64,000 nt of DNA, taken from Zobellella maritima. Its GTDB lineage: Bacteria; Pseudomonadota; Gammaproteobacteria; Enterobacterales; Aeromonadaceae. The stretch covers positions 1,424,602 through 1,488,601 of the forward strand of contig NZ_QCZE01000001.1 of the NCBI RefSeq assembly GCF_003075035.1, written 5' to 3'. Within the stretch, counting starts at the first letter, position 1. Every line of letters starts with the position of its first letter. Shown here piece after piece: positions 16,205 to 26,007 of the stretch. The translations under genes were made by a program, and so were the position numbers. The notes below the pieces were generated by a model. That model saw nothing but the letters and a program-made list of their open reading frames with translations. It was not told the origin of the DNA and made no database searches.

Positions 16205-17007
16205 GCCAGGTTCCCCTGCTAAAGATCGATAATCTCAGCAAGGTATTCATCAACCAGACCGGGCTGTTCCGACGCCAGAAGAAGACCGCCTTCTATCCCC
16301 TGTCCTTTACCCTGGAGCGGGGCCAGACCCTGGCGTTGATGGGCGAAGCCGGTTCGGGCAAGAGTACCCTGGCCAAGGTGCTGGCGGGGGTATTACCCCC
16401 GACCCAGGGCAGCGTCTATATCGATGGCGACAAGATCGAGCCCGGTGACGATCGCAAGCGCTGCCAGCTGATGCGGATGATTTTTCAGGATCCCAATACC
16501 TCGCTCAACCCCCGCAGCCGCATCGGTCAGATACTGGAAACGCCCCTGCTGCTCAATACCGAGCTGAGCGCGGAGCAGCGGGAAACCCTGGTACTGAATA
16601 CCCTGCGCATGGTGGGCCTGCTGCCGGATCATATCCATTTTTACCCGCAGATGATCTCCACCGGCCAAAAACAGCGGGTCGCCCTGGCGCGGGCATTGAT
16701 CCTCTCGCCCAAGATCATCGTTGCCGATGAGGCCATCTCCGATCTGGACGTCTCGGTTCGCTCGCACATCATCAACCTGCTGCTCGGCCTGCAGAGTACC
16801 CTGGGCTTGTCCTACATCATCGTGGCCAACGATCTGGGCGTGGTGCGTCATATCAGTGACCAGGTCATTTTAATGCACGAGGGGCATGTGGTCGAAGCCG
16901 GCCCCACCGCCAGGGTGCTGAGTAACCCCCAGAGCGAACAGGGCCTGCGCCTGTTGCAGAGCTACAGTAATGAATACCGCTGGCATGCCCCCGGCAGCGG
17001 GCGCTAA
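16201..17007 (+). CDS. sapF: SapF, peptide ABC transporter ATPase
   Basis: A 268-aa second ATP-binding subunit of the Sap system. It starts with GTG at 16201, overlapping the sapD stop (GTGA). Motifs: Walker [10 protein letters not shown] (about residues 48-56), the Q-loop region [13 protein letters not shown], signature [14 protein letters not shown] and Walker B IIVADEA. It ends face to face with miaE, overlapping its 3' end by 4 bases on the opposite strand, so no separate terminator region exists between them. Confidence 0.93.
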   Translation: MSQVPLLKIDNLSKVFINQTGLFRRQKKTAFYPLSFTLERGQTLALMGEAGSGKSTLAKVLAGVLPPTQGSVYIDGDKIEPGDDRKRCQLMRMIFQDPNTSLNPRSRIGQILETPLLLNTELSAEQRETLVLNTLRMVGLLPDHIHFYPQMISTGQKQRVALARALILSPKIIVADEAISDLDVSVRSHIINLLLGLQSTLGLSYIIVANDLGVVRHISDQVILMHEGHVVEAGPTARVLSNPQSEQGLRLLQSYSNEYRWHAPGSGR

Positions 17008-17789
17008 CCCAATCGTAAGTCGGCCGGCACGCCGCTGTGAAAACGCAGCACCTCGTCGGGAGCCTGGATAAGCTCGGCTTCCCGGGCACCGAAAAATGCC
17101 ACCCGTTCGCCGATGTCCCGATCGCTGTAGTCCGCGGCCAGGGTCAGGTAGTCCTGGTAATGGCGGGCCTCGGAACGCAGCAGCGACACATAGAAGCGGT
17201 TTAGTTCCTCATCCAGGTGCGGCGCCAACCGGGCAAAGCGCTCACAGGAACGGGCCTCGATATAGGCGCCGATAATCAAGCGGTCGACCACCGCCGCCGG
17301 TTCATGGGTGCGCACATGCCTGAGCAGACCCTGGGCGTAACGGGAGGCCGACAGGGTACTGTACTCTATTCCTCGGGCTGCCATGATTTCCAGCACCTGC
17401 TCGAAATGGTGCAACTCTTCCTGGATAAGCCGCACCATTTTCACCAGCAGCGCATTTTTTTCCAACTCATCGAATACCCGCTGACTGTCCTCGGTCAGCG
17501 CATGCTTGCCAAGCACCTCGGCCTTGTCGGGCAATGCCTCGAGGGACTTGTAGAAATCCAGGTTGGGCAGCAGCTTGCGTTTTTCCCTGGGCAGACAATA
17601 GCGGCGCACCAGGCTGTGGGCGCTCATCGCCGCCTTCATCTCGCAGTTGGCGTGATCCACCAGCAGGCTGGTCAGGTGTTCGGGCTTGCGAGCCTCTGCT
17701 ATCCACGCATCGGGGGTGGCACAGTGCAGGAAGGCATGAATGGGGGCCAACAACTGGCTAAACTCTGTATTCAAGGGACTGGATTCCAA
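17004..17789 (-). CDS. miaE: tRNA-(ms2io6A)-hydroxylase
   Basis: A 261-aa non-haem diiron monooxygenase that hydroxylates the isopentenyl group of ms2i6A37 in tRNA, an O2-dependent modification. Ferritin-like diiron residues are visible: the DHANCEMKAAMSAHSLVRRYC helix (E and the following residues), EELHHFEQVL (ExxH), and EARSCERFARL with the later LLRSEARHYQDYL (ExxxH-type pairs). Length fits MiaE. It is a single gene convergent with sapF. MiaE is absent from E. coli but present in Salmonella, Aeromonas and Pseudomonas. Confidence 0.93.
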   Translation of the reverse strand: MESSPLNTEFSQLLAPIHAFLHCATPDAWIAEARKPEHLTSLLVDHANCEMKAAMSAHSLVRRYCLPREKRKLLPNLDFYKSLEALPDKAEVLGKHALTEDSQRVFDELEKNALLVKMVRLIQEELHHFEQVLEIMAARGIEYSTLSASRYAQGLLRHVRTHEPAAVVDRLIIGAYIEARSCERFARLAPHLDEELNRFYVSLLRSEARHYQDYLTLAADYSDRDIGERVAFFGAREAELIQAPDEVLRFHSGVPADLRLG

Positions 17790-18002
17790 ACTAAAATAAT
17801 GAAGGTGGTGGCAGAGACGGGTGCCATTGAGGCGCCATTTTACCTAATCTTGACCGTATGCGGCAGCCCCAGGAAAGAAAGGCACCCAAGACACGCAATG
17901 AGCCGCAGTTGGCCTCCCTTTTGTATTGCCGGCGCAATCTTTTGCCTGGCGACAAGCTGACGGGTAAACTGGGCACTCATTTTCAGTTCAGGTTTAACCC
18001 TT

Positions 18003-18554
18003 ATGAAGCAATTTGCCGATTTTATTCCCCTCATTATCTTCTTTGTGGTGTATAAAACCGTCGATATTTACGCCGCCACCGGCGCCCTGATGGCTGCTAC
18101 CTGTATCCAATTACTGATCCAGTGGGTTAAACACAAGAAGCTGGAAAAAATGCACCTGGTCACCCTGGTGCTGGTGCTCTTTTTCGGCGGCCTGACCATG
18201 TTTTTCCAGAATGATGCGTTTATCAAGTGGAAGGTAACGGCGGTCAACGGCCTGTTTGCCCTGGCCCTGCTGGTCAGCCGTTACGGCTTTGACAAGAATC
18301 TGATCAAACAGATGCTGGGCAAGGAAATGACGGTGCCAAACAGTATCTGGGACAGGGTCAACCTGGCCTGGGTGGCCTTTTTTACCGGTTGTGGACTGCT
18401 CAATATCTATGTGGCCTTCAGCCTGTCCCAGGAAGTGTGGGTCAACTTCAAGGTGTTCGGCCTGCTGGGATTGACCTTCCTTTTTACCCTGGCCACCGCC
18501 CTCTATTTATACCGGCACATGCCGGCGTCAGATAAAACCAACTTAAAAGGATAA
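18003..18554 (+). CDS. yciB: YciB (septation protein A family) inner membrane protein
   Basis: A 183-aa polytopic inner-membrane protein with about five hydrophobic helices. Typical features are the [32 protein letters not shown] start, [22 protein letters not shown], and [24 protein letters not shown], close to E. coli YciB (179 aa). YciB affects envelope synthesis and cell-division protein interactions and was once named intracellular septation protein A. yciI follows after 4 bases, the conserved pairing. Confidence 0.94.
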   Translation: MKQFADFIPLIIFFVVYKTVDIYAATGALMAATCIQLLIQWVKHKKLEKMHLVTLVLVLFFGGLTMFFQNDAFIKWKVTAVNGLFALALLVSRYGFDKNLIKQMLGKEMTVPNSIWDRVNLAWVAFFTGCGLLNIYVAFSLSQEVWVNFKVFGLLGLTFLFTLATALYLYRHMPASDKTNLKG

Positions 18555-18558
18555 TTGC

Positions 18559-18858
18559 ATGTGGTATCTGATTTATTCCGAAGATGTTGCAGACAGCCTG
18601 GCCCTGCGCCAGCAAGCCAGACCCGCTCACCTGGCACGCCTGCAGGCATTGGCCGATGAAGGCCGTTTGCTGGTCGCCGGCCCCAACCCGGCCATAGATG
18701 CAGAAGATCCGGGCGCGGCCGGCTTTAGCGGCAGCACCGTCATCGCCGAGTTCGACTCCCTTGCCGCCGCCCAGGCCTGGGCCGATGCCGACCCCTATGT
18801 GGCTGCCGGTGTTTACGCCTCGGTCACCATCAAACCCTTTAAAAAGGTCCTGCCTTGA
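18559..18858 (+). CDS. yciI: YciI family protein
   Basis: A 99-aa ferredoxin-fold (alpha+beta barrel) protein of the YCII family. It starts [28 protein letters not shown] and ends [16 protein letters not shown]; a conserved histidine (RPAHLARL) and an Asp (DADPYV) match the family active-site-like positions. The biochemical activity is not known. It lies four bases after yciB and is probably co-transcribed. A GC-rich hairpin (GCCGGCCCTGGGGCCGGC) just downstream lacks a T-tail. Confidence 0.92.
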   Translation: MWYLIYSEDVADSLALRQQARPAHLARLQALADEGRLLVAGPNPAIDAEDPGAAGFSGSTVIAEFDSLAAAQAWADADPYVAAGVYASVTIKPFKKVLP

Positions 18859-18915
18859 CACCTGCCGGCCCTGGGGCCGGCTCACCCTCCAAGCCTGACT
18901 GACAAGTCCGATTTA

Positions 18916-18933
18916 TTCACCCAAATGGGTGAA
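18916..18933. promoter_or_regulatory. Palindrome upstream of the ComEA-like gene
   Basis: TTCACCC-AAAT-GGGTGAA is a perfect 7-bp-arm palindrome 98 bases before the ComEA-like start. It is AT/GC mixed and too short for a terminator, so it could be an operator. No regulator is assigned. Confidence 0.3.
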
Positions 18934-19031
18934 CTCCGCTGATTTCCGTTGATAAGTTCCCATTTGTATCCAAGGCTTTGATGGTCCTGGAGCACAGGAT
19001 GAGTATTTTCCAGCAACAAGGAGAAACGGGA

Positions 19032-19328
19032 ATGAACAGACCCTTGTTAACCGCATTATTGGCCGGTTTACTGGCCGCCGGCGGCCCGGCCCTGAGTGAA
19101 GAGACCCAGCCACAAACCACAAAAGCGGTCGCTGTCAGCAGTATCAATATCAACACCGCCGGCCATGAACAACTGGCCATGTTGTCGGGTGTGGGGCCGG
19201 CCAAGGCGGCAGCGATAGTCCAATATCGGGAAAACAATGGACCCTTTACGTCAGTCGATGACCTGAGCAAGGTCAAGGGGATAGGTACGGCAACCGTTGA
19301 GAAAAACAGGCATCTGTTGAGTCATTGA
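19032..19328 (+). CDS. ComEA-family helix-hairpin-helix protein
   Basis: A 98-aa exported protein. The start at 19032 is chosen because AAGGAG precedes it and a signal peptide ([24 protein letters not shown]) begins there; the longer in-frame extension has no signal. The mature part is a tandem helix-hairpin-helix DNA-binding domain ([26 protein letters not shown]...[16 protein letters not shown]). ComEA proteins bind incoming DNA in the periplasm during natural transformation, though short single-domain versions like this are also common in non-competent species. Confidence 0.88.
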   Translation: MNRPLLTALLAGLLAAGGPALSEETQPQTTKAVAVSSININTAGHEQLAMLSGVGPAKAAAIVQYRENNGPFTSVDDLSKVKGIGTATVEKNRHLLSH

Positions 19329-19405
19329 TGCTCCGGCCCCACCGGCCATGGCCGGATGGGGCTGCTTTGGTTATGATATGGCATTTTCCAATCCAGGTCC
19401 TAGTC

Positions 19406-20311
19406 ATGCCAAACCAGCAAATTATCAAAAAGGCCATTATTCCCGTCGCCGGCCTGGGAACCCGCATGTTGCCCGCCACCAAAGCCATCCCCAAGGAAAT
19501 GCTGCCCGTGGTGGATAAGCCCCTTATCCAGTATGTGGTAAACGAGGCGATTCAGTCGGGTATCAAGGAAATCATACTGGTAACCCATGCCAGTAAAAAT
19601 TCCATTGAGAACCATTTTGATACCAGCTTTGAACTGGAAGCCACCCTGGAAAAGCGGGTCAAGCGTCAACTGCTTGCCGAAGTACAGGGGATATGCCCAC
19701 CCGATGTCACCATCATGCATGTACGTCAGGGCGAGGCCAAAGGCCTGGGCCATGCCATCTGCTGTGCCCACCCCCTGGTCGGCGATGCCCCCTTCGCCGT
19801 GCTGCTGCCCGATGTGCTGCTCGATGATGCCAGTGCCAGCCTGCAGCAGGATAACCTGGCAGCCATGATCCGCTCCTTCGGTGAAACCGGCCAGAGCCAG
19901 ATCCTGGTAGAGCCGGTGGCTGCCTCCCAGGTTGATCAGTTTGGTATTGTCGATATACAGGGACACACACTGTTGCAAGGAGAACATGCCCGGATCCACT
20001 CCATGGTAGAAAAACCACCCCTGGATGAAGCCCCCTCCAACCTGGCTGTGGTCGGCCGCTACGTGCTGTCATCCGGCATCTGGCCGCTGCTGAAGAAAAC
20101 CCCGCTGGGTGCCGGCAATGAAATTCAGCTGACCGACAGCATTGCCTTGCTGATGGAACAGGAACAAGTGGTTGCCCACCATATCAAGGGCAAAAGCCAC
20201 GACTGCGGCAGCAAGCTTGGCTACCTCAAGGCCATAGTGGAATATGGCTTGCGCCACCCGGAACTGGGAGCCGACTTTGGCCGCTACCTGGAACAGTTCT
20301 CTTCCCGCTAA
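19406..20311 (+). CDS. galU: UTP-glucose-1-phosphate uridylyltransferase
   Basis: A 301-aa cytoplasmic nucleotidyltransferase making UDP-glucose for LPS, capsule, osmoregulated glucans and trehalose. The start [34 protein letters not shown] contains the nucleotide-binding GLGTR loop and the catalytic lysine region. [10 protein letters not shown] and [15 protein letters not shown] are further GalU landmarks. The in-frame extension to 19325 lacks similarity. It is convergent with rssB, and the galU-rssB linkage matches enteric genomes. Confidence 0.95.
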   Translation: MPNQQIIKKAIIPVAGLGTRMLPATKAIPKEMLPVVDKPLIQYVVNEAIQSGIKEIILVTHASKNSIENHFDTSFELEATLEKRVKRQLLAEVQGICPPDVTIMHVRQGEAKGLGHAICCAHPLVGDAPFAVLLPDVLLDDASASLQQDNLAAMIRSFGETGQSQILVEPVAASQVDQFGIVDIQGHTLLQGEHARIHSMVEKPPLDEAPSNLAVVGRYVLSSGIWPLLKKTPLGAGNEIQLTDSIALLMEQEQVVAHHIKGKSHDCGSKLGYLKAIVEYGLRHPELGADFGRYLEQFSSR

Positions 20312-20381
20312 CCCGCGGTGAACCATCAATAAGGCGTTGCTGTTTGGTGAGCTGAAGACGGGATCAACTGGCACAGGGGCA

Positions 20382-21374
20382 CTATCCGGCATGGGCATAA
20401 GGCCGGCTTTGGTGGCTGGCGGTCAGCTGGAGCTCGCTTCCAAAAGCGCCGGTTATGGTCAGCTTCCAGGGCAGGGAAAACGGTCGGTTGCTCTGGCTGG
20501 CAACCAGATGAGGGCACCCCAGGGGACCCACATTGCAGGCCTCCAGCCAGTCGGTACCGCGCATGCCGCCGTTGGCGATATTGGCAATACCCTTGTCCGC
20601 ATTCAGCTTGATTAATGCCAGGCTGACCCGGGTATCCAGACCGGCGTCCAGGATCAGGCAGTTGATATACTCCAGGGTTTGCGCCGGGCTATCCAGTAGC
20701 CGGTGTTCGCCGCGCTGGTATTGGCGCAGAGGGCCGTTGAGCAGAAAAGTCACCAGGGTCATCACCACCGGCGTATCCATATTCAGGGGATCAAACTCCG
20801 CCAGCAGCAGCAGCAGGTCGTTGTTCAGCACCACGCATTCGGTCAGTACCCAGGGGGAGCTTTGCTGGCAATGCAGATGCCAGGGCCCCATTTGAAGATC
20901 CTGGCTGGGCTGCAATGACAGCAGTAGCCGGCTGGCGGCAATATCCTGATGACGATAATAGGCCAGATGCTCAATGAACTGGGCGTTCATCCGTCCCGGC
21001 TCCGGGCGCAGGCTGGCGGCGATCACCTCGGCCACCATGCTCCAGTTTCTGATCGGTTTGATCAGATAATCCTCGGCCCCGGAACGAAGCACCCGGGCCA
21101 CATCCGCCATCTTTTGCTGCCCGGAAATCACGATTACCGGCAAGTCGGGATACAGCCGCTTGAGGCTGGCGACCACCTCATGGCCGTCTATATTGGGAAC
21201 CAACAAGTCACTCAGCACCAGATCGGGCCGCTGCCTGGCCACCATGTTCAGTCCTTCGGCGCCGTCTTCGGCCTCCATCACCCTGGCCCCCCACAGCTCG
21301 AGGTACGCCACCATCAGGCGACGGAACACCGGGTCGTCCTCTATCAATAATATCAGGGGAGCGGAGTCAAACAT
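20382..21374 (-). CDS. rssB: RssB-like response regulator (RpoS adaptor)
   Basis: A 330-aa protein with an N-terminal receiver domain (IEDDPVFRRL, phospho-acceptor Asp56 in LVLSDLLVP, Lys in YLIKPIRN) and a C-terminal PP2C-like pseudo-phosphatase domain, the RssB layout. RssB delivers the sigma factor RpoS to ClpXP. Family assignment relies on architecture and on the conserved neighbour galU, because the C-terminal half is quite diverged from E. coli RssB. The ribosome site is weak. A PP2C-type response regulator with another role is a less likely alternative. Confidence 0.75.
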   Translation of the reverse strand: MFDSAPLILLIEDDPVFRRLMVAYLELWGARVMEAEDGAEGLNMVARQRPDLVLSDLLVPNIDGHEVVASLKRLYPDLPVIVISGQQKMADVARVLRSGAEDYLIKPIRNWSMVAEVIAASLRPEPGRMNAQFIEHLAYYRHQDIAASRLLLSLQPSQDLQMGPWHLHCQQSSPWVLTECVVLNNDLLLLLAEFDPLNMDTPVVMTLVTFLLNGPLRQYQRGEHRLLDSPAQTLEYINCLILDAGLDTRVSLALIKLNADKGIANIANGGMRGTDWLEACNVGPLGCPHLVASQSNRPFSLPWKLTITGAFGSELQLTASHQSRPYAHAG

Positions 21375-21481
21375 GGATAGGGCTTCAGTTAATAAAAAGT
21401 CATACCCTGAGCCTAGTTGATTATGGTCGGAGTGAAAGCTCGAGGGCCCTTTACTGTATTCTGCCGCCTCTTTATTGGATA

Positions 21482-22186
21482 ATGGGGGTCCAATGCATCA
21501 ATACTGGCTTTATGACCCCGGCAGAATACCAAGCGCTGACCTCTCCCCGACTTGCCCACCCGGCACGCAGCCTGTATATCCTGTATCTCAGGCACAGGGC
21601 CCGGGGCGATCAGACCGAGCCGCTGGATTATCCGCAGCTGGGCAAGGCCCTGGCGGTCAGCGTCGACGGCGAGTATCGCTACCGGGTGACACCCGTCGCG
21701 CTGACCGAATTGCTCGACGAGCTACAGCAGGCGGGCCTGCTGCAACTGGTGGAGCGACCCCAGGCCCAACACTATCACGGGGCCCGCTTCAACCTGCCGC
21801 TCAAGGGCATGAGCGGGCTTGCCCCCCTGCCCGCCCGGCAATTTGCCATGCATGGCGACTGGCGGCCGGACCAGCAGTTCGAGGGGCTGGCCAGATTGTG
21901 CGGCCTGCTCGACAGCCGGTTCGATGAGGCCGAGCTGGGGGAATTTATCGCCTACTGGCTTGGTCGGCCCGAAGTATTTGAAAACCAGCATCAATGGACC
22001 CTGAAGTTTGTGCGTACCCTGAAAAACAAGCGCAGCATCAAGCGTCCGGTAACCGCCACCGAGGGCTATCAGCAACAGCCTGCCAAAGCCGATGCCGAGC
22101 CCAGTAAACGCGCCCGGCAAATGATTGAAGAGGCCCGCCGTCTGAGTGGTCAGGCCGATGGAGACAGCAATGAAAAAGACGCCTGA
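21482..22186 (+). CDS. DnaT-like primosomal / helicase-loading protein
   Basis: A 234-aa protein. The N-terminal part resembles replication-protein winged-helix segments; the middle carries the DnaT signature (FAMHGDWRPDQQFEGLARLCGL... ELGEFIAYWLGRPEVFENQHQWTLKFVRTLKN, about residues 119-185), matching the ssDNA-binding DnaT C-terminal domain. The tail is hydrophilic. It overlaps the dnaC start, forming the dnaT-dnaC pair used to load DnaB helicase. The ATG at 21512 (MTPAEYQ) is an alternative start; neither has a strong ribosome site. Confidence 0.75.
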   Translation: MGVQCINTGFMTPAEYQALTSPRLAHPARSLYILYLRHRARGDQTEPLDYPQLGKALAVSVDGEYRYRVTPVALTELLDELQQAGLLQLVERPQAQHYHGARFNLPLKGMSGLAPLPARQFAMHGDWRPDQQFEGLARLCGLLDSRFDEAELGEFIAYWLGRPEVFENQHQWTLKFVRTLKNKRSIKRPVTATEGYQQQPAKADAEPSKRARQMIEEARRLSGQADGDSNEKDA

Positions 22187-23015
22187 AGAAATTGCCGCCG
22201 ACCTGGCCGATATCGCCCGTCGCCGCCGACAACGTCCACAAAAAGACCTGTCGCCGGACGCCATCAGCCAGGGGCAGGTGCACAGCCTGCTGGCCCGGCT
22301 CCAGCGCCTGCGTGCCGACGGCAATCTGCCGCACTACGATTACGACACCCTCAAAAAACGCTACGAGCAGCAGGCCAATGAAGAGGTGCGCCAGGCCCAG
22401 ATCGAGGCGCGCCGGCAACGCACCGAACGCCTGCTGGCCCAGGCCGACATGAACCCGGACTGGATCTTCGACAACATGGACCAGGGCGATCCCGTGCTGG
22501 CCCATCATATCGAAACCGCGCACCATTTTATCAATGCCTTCGACCATTGGGAGCAGAAGGGCGGCACCGCCATCCTCATCTATGGCAGCTTTGGCACCGG
22601 CAAATCCACCCTGGCCGGCGCCATTGCCCATGAGCTGATCCAGCGCCATCAGAAGTCGGTGATCTTCCAACAGTGGGCCTCGGTGGTGGATCGGTTGTTT
22701 TTCGGGGTGATCGAAGACCAGGACAGCCGCAACCAGTACCGTCGGGCATTGGAGGAAGTCGACCTGCTGATCCTGGACGAAGTCGCCGCCAACCGCAGCA
22801 AGCTCGCCGAGAGCCAGTCCAGCTTCCTGGGTCACCTGTTGCGCCGGCGCCGCAACCTGTCCAAAAGCGTGATCATCATTACCAACCATGATCCCCAGGC
22901 CCTGCACCGGGCAGTGGGTGATTTCTGCTTTGAGGCGATCAAGGCCTTTCATCCGGTCGATCTGGCACTGAACGGTCCCAGTCGCCGTCCCGATATCGGC
23001 GACTACCGCAGCTGA
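22170..23015 (+). CDS. dnaC: DnaC-like helicase loader ATPase
   Basis: A 281-aa AAA+ protein of the DnaC/IstB family. Walker A is YGSFGTGKST (about residues 140-149), Walker B LLILDEV, and a sensor-type segment SVIIITNHDP follows. The N-terminal part contains the basic helical region likely to contact DnaB. ATG 22170 is preferred because GGAG lies 7 bases before it; longer in-frame starts lack a site. It lies within the dnaT-like 3' end, so it is translationally coupled. It should load the replicative helicase with the DnaT-like protein, although a phage-derived loader remains possible. Confidence 0.8.
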   Translation: MKKTPEEIAADLADIARRRRQRPQKDLSPDAISQGQVHSLLARLQRLRADGNLPHYDYDTLKKRYEQQANEEVRQAQIEARRQRTERLLAQADMNPDWIFDNMDQGDPVLAHHIETAHHFINAFDHWEQKGGTAILIYGSFGTGKSTLAGAIAHELIQRHQKSVIFQQWASVVDRLFFGVIEDQDSRNQYRRALEEVDLLILDEVAANRSKLAESQSSFLGHLLRRRRNLSKSVIIITNHDPQALHRAVGDFCFEAIKAFHPVDLALNGPSRRPDIGDYRS

Positions 23016-23122
23016 GGATCGCAGCACATTCCTTCCTTACCCGCCGATGTTGGCAGCCCAGGGCCGCCCCTGTTCCGTCAGGCGGTAACCTGCGCTACCG
23101 GTTTAAACGCCTATCCTCCGGC

Positions 23123-23329
23123 TCAGTCGAGCCGGAAACCGATTTTCACCACTACCTGAAAGTGGGCAACCTGGCCATCCTTGATATGGCCGCGCATTTC
23201 CGTGACCTCGAACCAGTCCAGATGCTCCACCGTCTTGGCCGCCTTGGCCACCGCCTGCTTGATGGCATCGTCGTAGCCGAGGGGGGAAGTACCGGCAACT
23301 TCTATCAGCTTGTAGACATGACTGGACAT
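23123..23329 (-). CDS. Dodecin family flavin-binding protein
   Basis: A 68-aa small protein starting MSSHVYKLIEVAGTSPLGYDDAIKQAVAKA and ending FQVVVKIGFRLD, with the conserved tryptophan in HLDWFEV and the GQVAHFQV segment of dodecins. Dodecins assemble into hollow dodecamers that bind flavin or CoA. GAGG 6 bases ahead supports the start at 23329. It is a single gene between dnaC and btsS. Confidence 0.92.
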   Translation of the reverse strand: MSSHVYKLIEVAGTSPLGYDDAIKQAVAKAAKTVEHLDWFEVTEMRGHIKDGQVAHFQVVVKIGFRLD

Positions 23330-23581
23330 GGCATACCTCGTATTCAGAATGACAGTTACCACCGGCGAGTTACCGGCAGCGGACACAAACACCCTTAAGC
23401 AATAGCAGCCCCCGCCCGGTTCGTCGACAGCCTTTCTGTCACCCTCCGGCCAAGCCAAATCCGGTAATGTGTAGCTTGCCCCCTTACCGCCATTGCCCTA
23501 CCCTATCGACTCACCAGCGGCCATGTTTTGTAGTTGTACCTGTCGGTACCGTGGTACTGAACGCATTCCGGGATCCTGTCG

Positions 23582-25258
23582 ATGTCGTTGATTTTCTCTC
23601 TGATGCAGCAGATGAGCGTGTTTCTGGTCATCGCCTACCTGCTGTCCAAGACCCCCTTGTTCAAGCCGATGGTGAACTATTCCATCCGTCTGCCGCACAA
23701 GATAGTTATCTACCTGGTGTTTTCCGGTTTCTGCATCATGGGCAGCTATTTTGGCCTGGCGGTGCAGGACGCCATTGCCAATACCCGGGCGGTGGGCGCC
23801 GTGCTCGGCGGCCTGCTCGGCGGCCCCGTTACCGGCCTGCTGGTTGGACTGACCGGCGGCTTGCACCGTTATTCCATGGGCGGCTTTACCGATCTGGCCT
23901 GTGCCATCTCCACCACCCTCGAAGGCCTGCTGGGCGGCCTGGTCCATTACCGGCTGGTCAAGCGGGGCGAGATGGCAACCCTGTTTTCGCCCTCGGTCGC
24001 CTTTGCCACCACCCTGTCGGCGGAAGCCCTGCAGATGGCCACCATACTGCTGGTGGCCAGGCCATTCGATCAGGCCCTGGCCCTGGTCCAGGTGATCGCC
24101 GCGCCCATGCTGCTCGCCAACGCCACGGGGGCTGCGCTGTTTATCAGCATGATCCGCGACCAGAAGGCCATGTACGAGAAGTTCTCCAGCCGTTTTTCCG
24201 CCAAGGCCCTGAACATCGCCCAACGCACCGTTGGTATCATGGGTCGAGGGCTGAATGCCGAGTCCGCCCGACAGATCTGCCGCATCCTCTACGAAGAAAC
24301 CGGGGTGGCCGCCGTGGCCATCACCGACCGGGAACAGATACTGGCCTTCAACGGATTGGGCCATGAGCACCACAGGCCCGGCACCGTCATCTCCTCTCCT
24401 CTGACCCTGGAGGCCATCCGTGATCAGGAGATCAAGTTTGCCGACGGCTATCAGGTGCCCTATGCCTGCTCCCTGGCCGATGACTGCGAGCTCGGCTCGG
24501 TACTGGTGATCCCCATCCGGGGGGAAAGCGGCATTCTCGGCACCATCAAGCTCTACGAGCCGAAGAAACGCCTGTTTCTGAAGATCAACCGCACCCTGGG
24601 CGAGGGTATCGCCGGCCTGCTGACCCACCAGCTGCTGACCGGTCGCCTGGAACAGCAGCAACAACTGTTGATCCAGTCTGAACTCAAGTTGGCCCATGCC
24701 CAGGTCAACCCCCACTTCCTGTTCAATGCCCTCAACACCATAGGCGCCATCACCCGCCGGGAGCCGGACAAGGCGCGGGAGCTGTTGCTGCATCTATCCA
24801 ATTTCTTCCGCAAGAACCTCAAACGTTCCGGCGAGCAGACCACCCTGGCGGAAGAGCTGGAGCATGTGGCGGCCTACCTGGCCATCGAGCAGGCCCGCTT
24901 CAATGACCGGCTGGCGGTGAGCTTTGATATTCCCGAGCCGCTGCTCGGGTTGCGGCTGCCCACCTTTACCCTGCAGCCCATCATAGAAAATGCCATCAAG
25001 CACGGTATCTCTACCCTGCTCGAGCAGGGACGTATCCAGGTAACCGCCGAGGCCGAGGCTGGAGTGGTCAGACTCAGGATAACCGACAATGCCGGCACCT
25101 ACCGGACCAGGGCCGACGGCGACGGCCTGGGCCTGAGTCTGGTCGACAAACGATTGAAGTGTCTCTATGGTGAAGCCTTCGGGATCGATATCCGCGTTGA
25201 ACCCGACCAATGGACCCAGGTGACAGTGTCACTTCCACAGCAGGAGGCTCAACCATGA
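23582..25258 (+). CDS. btsS: BtsS, LytS-type sensor histidine kinase (pyruvate sensor)
   Basis: A 558-aa membrane sensor close to E. coli BtsS (YehU) over its whole length. The N-terminal 5TM-LYT domain (VRLPHK-like RLPHKIVIYLVFSGFCIMGSYFGL, GGLHRYSMGGFTDL) covers about residues 1-200, a GAF domain about 200-345, and a LytS-type kinase domain has the histidine in AQVNPHFLFNALNTIG (about 368-383) and an ATPase region ENAIKHG. E. coli BtsS binds extracellular pyruvate with high affinity. The stop overlaps the btsR start by 4 bases. Confidence 0.94.
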   Translation: MSLIFSLMQQMSVFLVIAYLLSKTPLFKPMVNYSIRLPHKIVIYLVFSGFCIMGSYFGLAVQDAIANTRAVGAVLGGLLGGPVTGLLVGLTGGLHRYSMGGFTDLACAISTTLEGLLGGLVHYRLVKRGEMATLFSPSVAFATTLSAEALQMATILLVARPFDQALALVQVIAAPMLLANATGAALFISMIRDQKAMYEKFSSRFSAKALNIAQRTVGIMGRGLNAESARQICRILYEETGVAAVAITDREQILAFNGLGHEHHRPGTVISSPLTLEAIRDQEIKFADGYQVPYACSLADDCELGSVLVIPIRGESGILGTIKLYEPKKRLFLKINRTLGEGIAGLLTHQLLTGRLEQQQQLLIQSELKLAHAQVNPHFLFNALNTIGAITRREPDKARELLLHLSNFFRKNLKRSGEQTTLAEELEHVAAYLAIEQARFNDRLAVSFDIPEPLLGLRLPTFTLQPIIENAIKHGISTLLEQGRIQVTAEAEAGVVRLRITDNAGTYRTRADGDGLGLSLVDKRLKCLYGEAFGIDIRVEPDQWTQVTVSLPQQEAQP

Positions 25259-25971
25259 TCAGCGCCCTGATCGTCGACGATGAACCCTATGCCCGTGCCG
25301 AACTGGCCGAACTGTTGCGCGAACTGGGTGGCGTAACCATCCAGGCCGAGGCCGGTAACGCCCTCGAGGCCATGGGCCTGTTGCAGCAACAACAGCCCGA
25401 CGTGATGTTTCTCGATATCCAGATGCCCAAGATCAGCGGCCTGGAGCTGCTGTCCATGGTCGAACCCGAACGGCTGCCCCGGGTGGTGTTCGTGACCGCC
25501 CATGATGAATATGCCATCCAGGCCTTCGAGGACAATGCCTTCGACTACCTGCTCAAACCTGTGTCAAAAAGCCGGCTGCAGAAGACCCTGGACCGACTCA
25601 GGGAGGCGCTGCCGGTTCAGGATCTCGAACCGGTGACCCCGCCCCTGACTACCATCCCCGGTTACCAGCAGCAGCGCATCCGGCTGGTGCCGCTGGCCGA
25701 CGTGGAATACATCTATTCCGATCTCGGCGGCGTCCATCTGGTTACCCCGGAAGGAGAATATCATACCCAGCTGACCCTCAAGGTGCTGGAGCAGCGTACT
25801 CCCCTGCTGCGGGTCCATCGCCAGTATCTGATGAGGGTGGAGGCCATCCGGGAAATTACCCTGCGGGAGAATCACAGCGCCGAGCTGGAAACCCGTCTGG
25901 GTCACCGCTTGCCGGTCAGCCGCCGCTACCTGAAGGCATTGAAAAGCCGGCTGGGCCTGCAACAGTCGTAA
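25255..25971 (+). CDS. btsR: BtsR, LytTR-type response regulator
   Basis: A 238-aa response regulator. The receiver domain starts MISALIVDDEPYARAEL with the phospho-acceptor Asp in VMFLDIQMPKISGLELL (about residue 54) and Lys in YLLKPVSK. The C-terminal LytTR DNA-binding domain spans about residues 135-235. Length fits E. coli BtsR/YehT (239 aa). ATGA overlap with btsS and a strong AGGAGG site confirm the start. It is followed by the BtsR-type repeat at 26008-26035 and the transporter gene. Confidence 0.94.
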   Translation: MISALIVDDEPYARAELAELLRELGGVTIQAEAGNALEAMGLLQQQQPDVMFLDIQMPKISGLELLSMVEPERLPRVVFVTAHDEYAIQAFEDNAFDYLLKPVSKSRLQKTLDRLREALPVQDLEPVTPPLTTIPGYQQQRIRLVPLADVEYIYSDLGGVHLVTPEGEYHTQLTLKVLEQRTPLLRVHRQYLMRVEAIREITLRENHSAELETRLGHRLPVSRRYLKALKSRLGLQQS

Positions 25972-26007
25972 CCATTTTATCTGCGCCACACCAACACCGG
26001 CATCACA

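Noticed and set aside
21482-23015. Prophage remnant containing dnaT/dnaC
   Set aside because: No other phage genes, and the neighbouring genes rssB and dodecin are ordinary; the base composition fits the backbone.
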